This document shows positions 6,599 to 7,108 of a stretch of 7,108 nt of DNA, in pieces. The notes below the pieces were generated by a model, which was given only the letters and a program-made list of their open reading frames with translations, made no database searches and had not been told where the DNA came from. The translations under genes and the position numbers were made by a program. This DNA is from Candidatus Hydrogenedentota bacterium (GTDB lineage Bacteria; Hydrogenedentota; Hydrogenedentia; Hydrogenedentales; SLHB01). Numbering within the stretch: position 1 is the stretch's first letter; every line of letters starts with the position of its first letter. The stretch lies in contig SLHB01000120.1 in NCBI GenBank assembly GCA_007136375.1, positions 1 through 7,108 on the forward strand, in the 5' to 3' direction.

Positions 6599-6678
6599 GC
6601 TCCAAGAGCCGGAGGCGGCCCCATGCTTCGTGGCGATGCGGCCTTCGGAGATCCGCAACCAACCTGGAATCGCCCCCT

Positions 6679-7108
6679 ATGTCCGTCGATAACGCCCACG
6701 AGATCCTGTACGAAGCCCTGGCCGAGGCCGTGACGGTCACGCGTAACCCCGGAGCCGTCGCCTATGTGGGCGATCGTCGCGAAACGCGCTTCTTCGAAGC
6801 CGTTGGCCAGCGCCAGACGGAGCCCGAGCCGCTTCGGGCCGAACGGGACACCGTCTACGACCTGGCCTCCATCACGAAGTGTGTGGCCACGGCGACGGCC
6901 ATCATGCTGCTGCGGGACGATGGTCTTCTCGAATTGGACCAGCCCGTCACGGACTTCCTCCCCGTTTCCGCCTATAACGACGTGACTTTGCGCCATCTCC
7001 TCACGCATACGGCGGGTCTCGTGCCAGGCCGGGCCTATTACCGCGACAGCGACTCTTTCGAGGACATGCTGGAGCGGTACGCCACGCTGGGGTTGGAGAA
7101 CCCGCCGG
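6679..7108 (+). CDS. Beta-lactamase-family serine hydrolase, N-terminal part (runs off the right edge)
   Basis: The first 143 codons of a protein with the class C beta-lactamase/esterase fold, a family covering beta-lactamases, DD-peptidases and esterases. The nucleophile motif SxxK is SITK at residues 64-67, in the context VYDLASITKCVATATAIMLL. It is followed by DGLLELDQPVTDFLP and LRHLLTHTAGL, both typical of the family. The second catalytic Tyr (YxN) and the KTG-like motif would lie past the window edge, so the subfamily cannot be fixed. No signal peptide is visible at this start, so this form would be cytoplasmic unless a different start is used; the frame shows no nearby upstream ATG or GTG. 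The ribosome binding site is weak (TGGAAT about eight bases upstream). It is divergent from the sulfatase, which suggests possible co-regulation but no defined joint pathway. Antibiotic resistance should not be assumed; most such proteins in these bacteria are of unknown substrate. Confidence 0.88.
   Translation, partial: MSVDNAHEILYEALAEAVTVTRNPGAVAYVGDRRETRFFEAVGQRQTEPEPLRAERDTVYDLASITKCVATATAIMLLRDDGLLELDQPVTDFLPVSAYNDVTLRHLLTHTAGLVPGRAYYRDSDSFEDMLERYATLGLENPP

Noticed and set aside
6467..6658. N-terminal extension of the sulfatase back to 6658
   Set aside because: It would run through the promoter and ribosome binding site and would bury the signal peptide about 90 residues into the protein.
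1..7108. A multi-gene defence or novel enzymatic system spanning the window
   Set aside because: The genes are on alternating strands with separate promoters and no shared theme. Nothing seen links the integrase, membrane protein, NrdD-like protein and hydrolases into one system.

Overview
The window is GC-rich, gene-dense bacterial DNA. A secreted C-type sulfatase, a serine hydrolase of the class C beta-lactamase fold, and an integrase with an N-terminus like those common in Planctomycetota suggest a Planctomycetota, Verrucomicrobiota/Lentisphaerota or Hydrogenedentota-like organism. This is an inference from gene content; no taxonomic marker is present.

Left end (1-648, minus strand): a tRNA-Val (anticodon TAC) with an encoded CCA end and a good promoter. 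A tyrosine-recombinase integrase follows 114 bp downstream in the same direction and runs off the left edge. This is the usual layout of the junction of an element integrated into a tRNA gene, so the element would lie to the left and chromosomal DNA to the right. Bases 649-1046 hold no convincing gene, only the tRNA promoter and leader sequence.

Centre (1047-4460): an uncharacterised 362-residue membrane-anchored protein on the plus strand converges, with a 24 bp gap, on a 766-residue minus-strand protein. The latter reads as an anaerobic ribonucleotide reductase (NrdD) homologue with two N-terminal ATP-cone domains. It lacks the expected catalytic cysteines and stops just before the usual cysteine-rich and glycyl-radical C-terminus. 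It is therefore probably a non-catalytic NrdD relative, and is the most unusual item here.

Right end (4625-7108): a complete exported sulfatase (minus strand) and the first 143 codons of a beta-lactamase-family serine hydrolase (plus strand) are transcribed divergently from a 212 bp region with a plausible promoter for each. The genes do not form one obvious pathway. Each transcription unit seems separate, and three -10 boxes share the form TAYACT. I see no CRISPR array, insertion sequence or clear intrinsic terminator.
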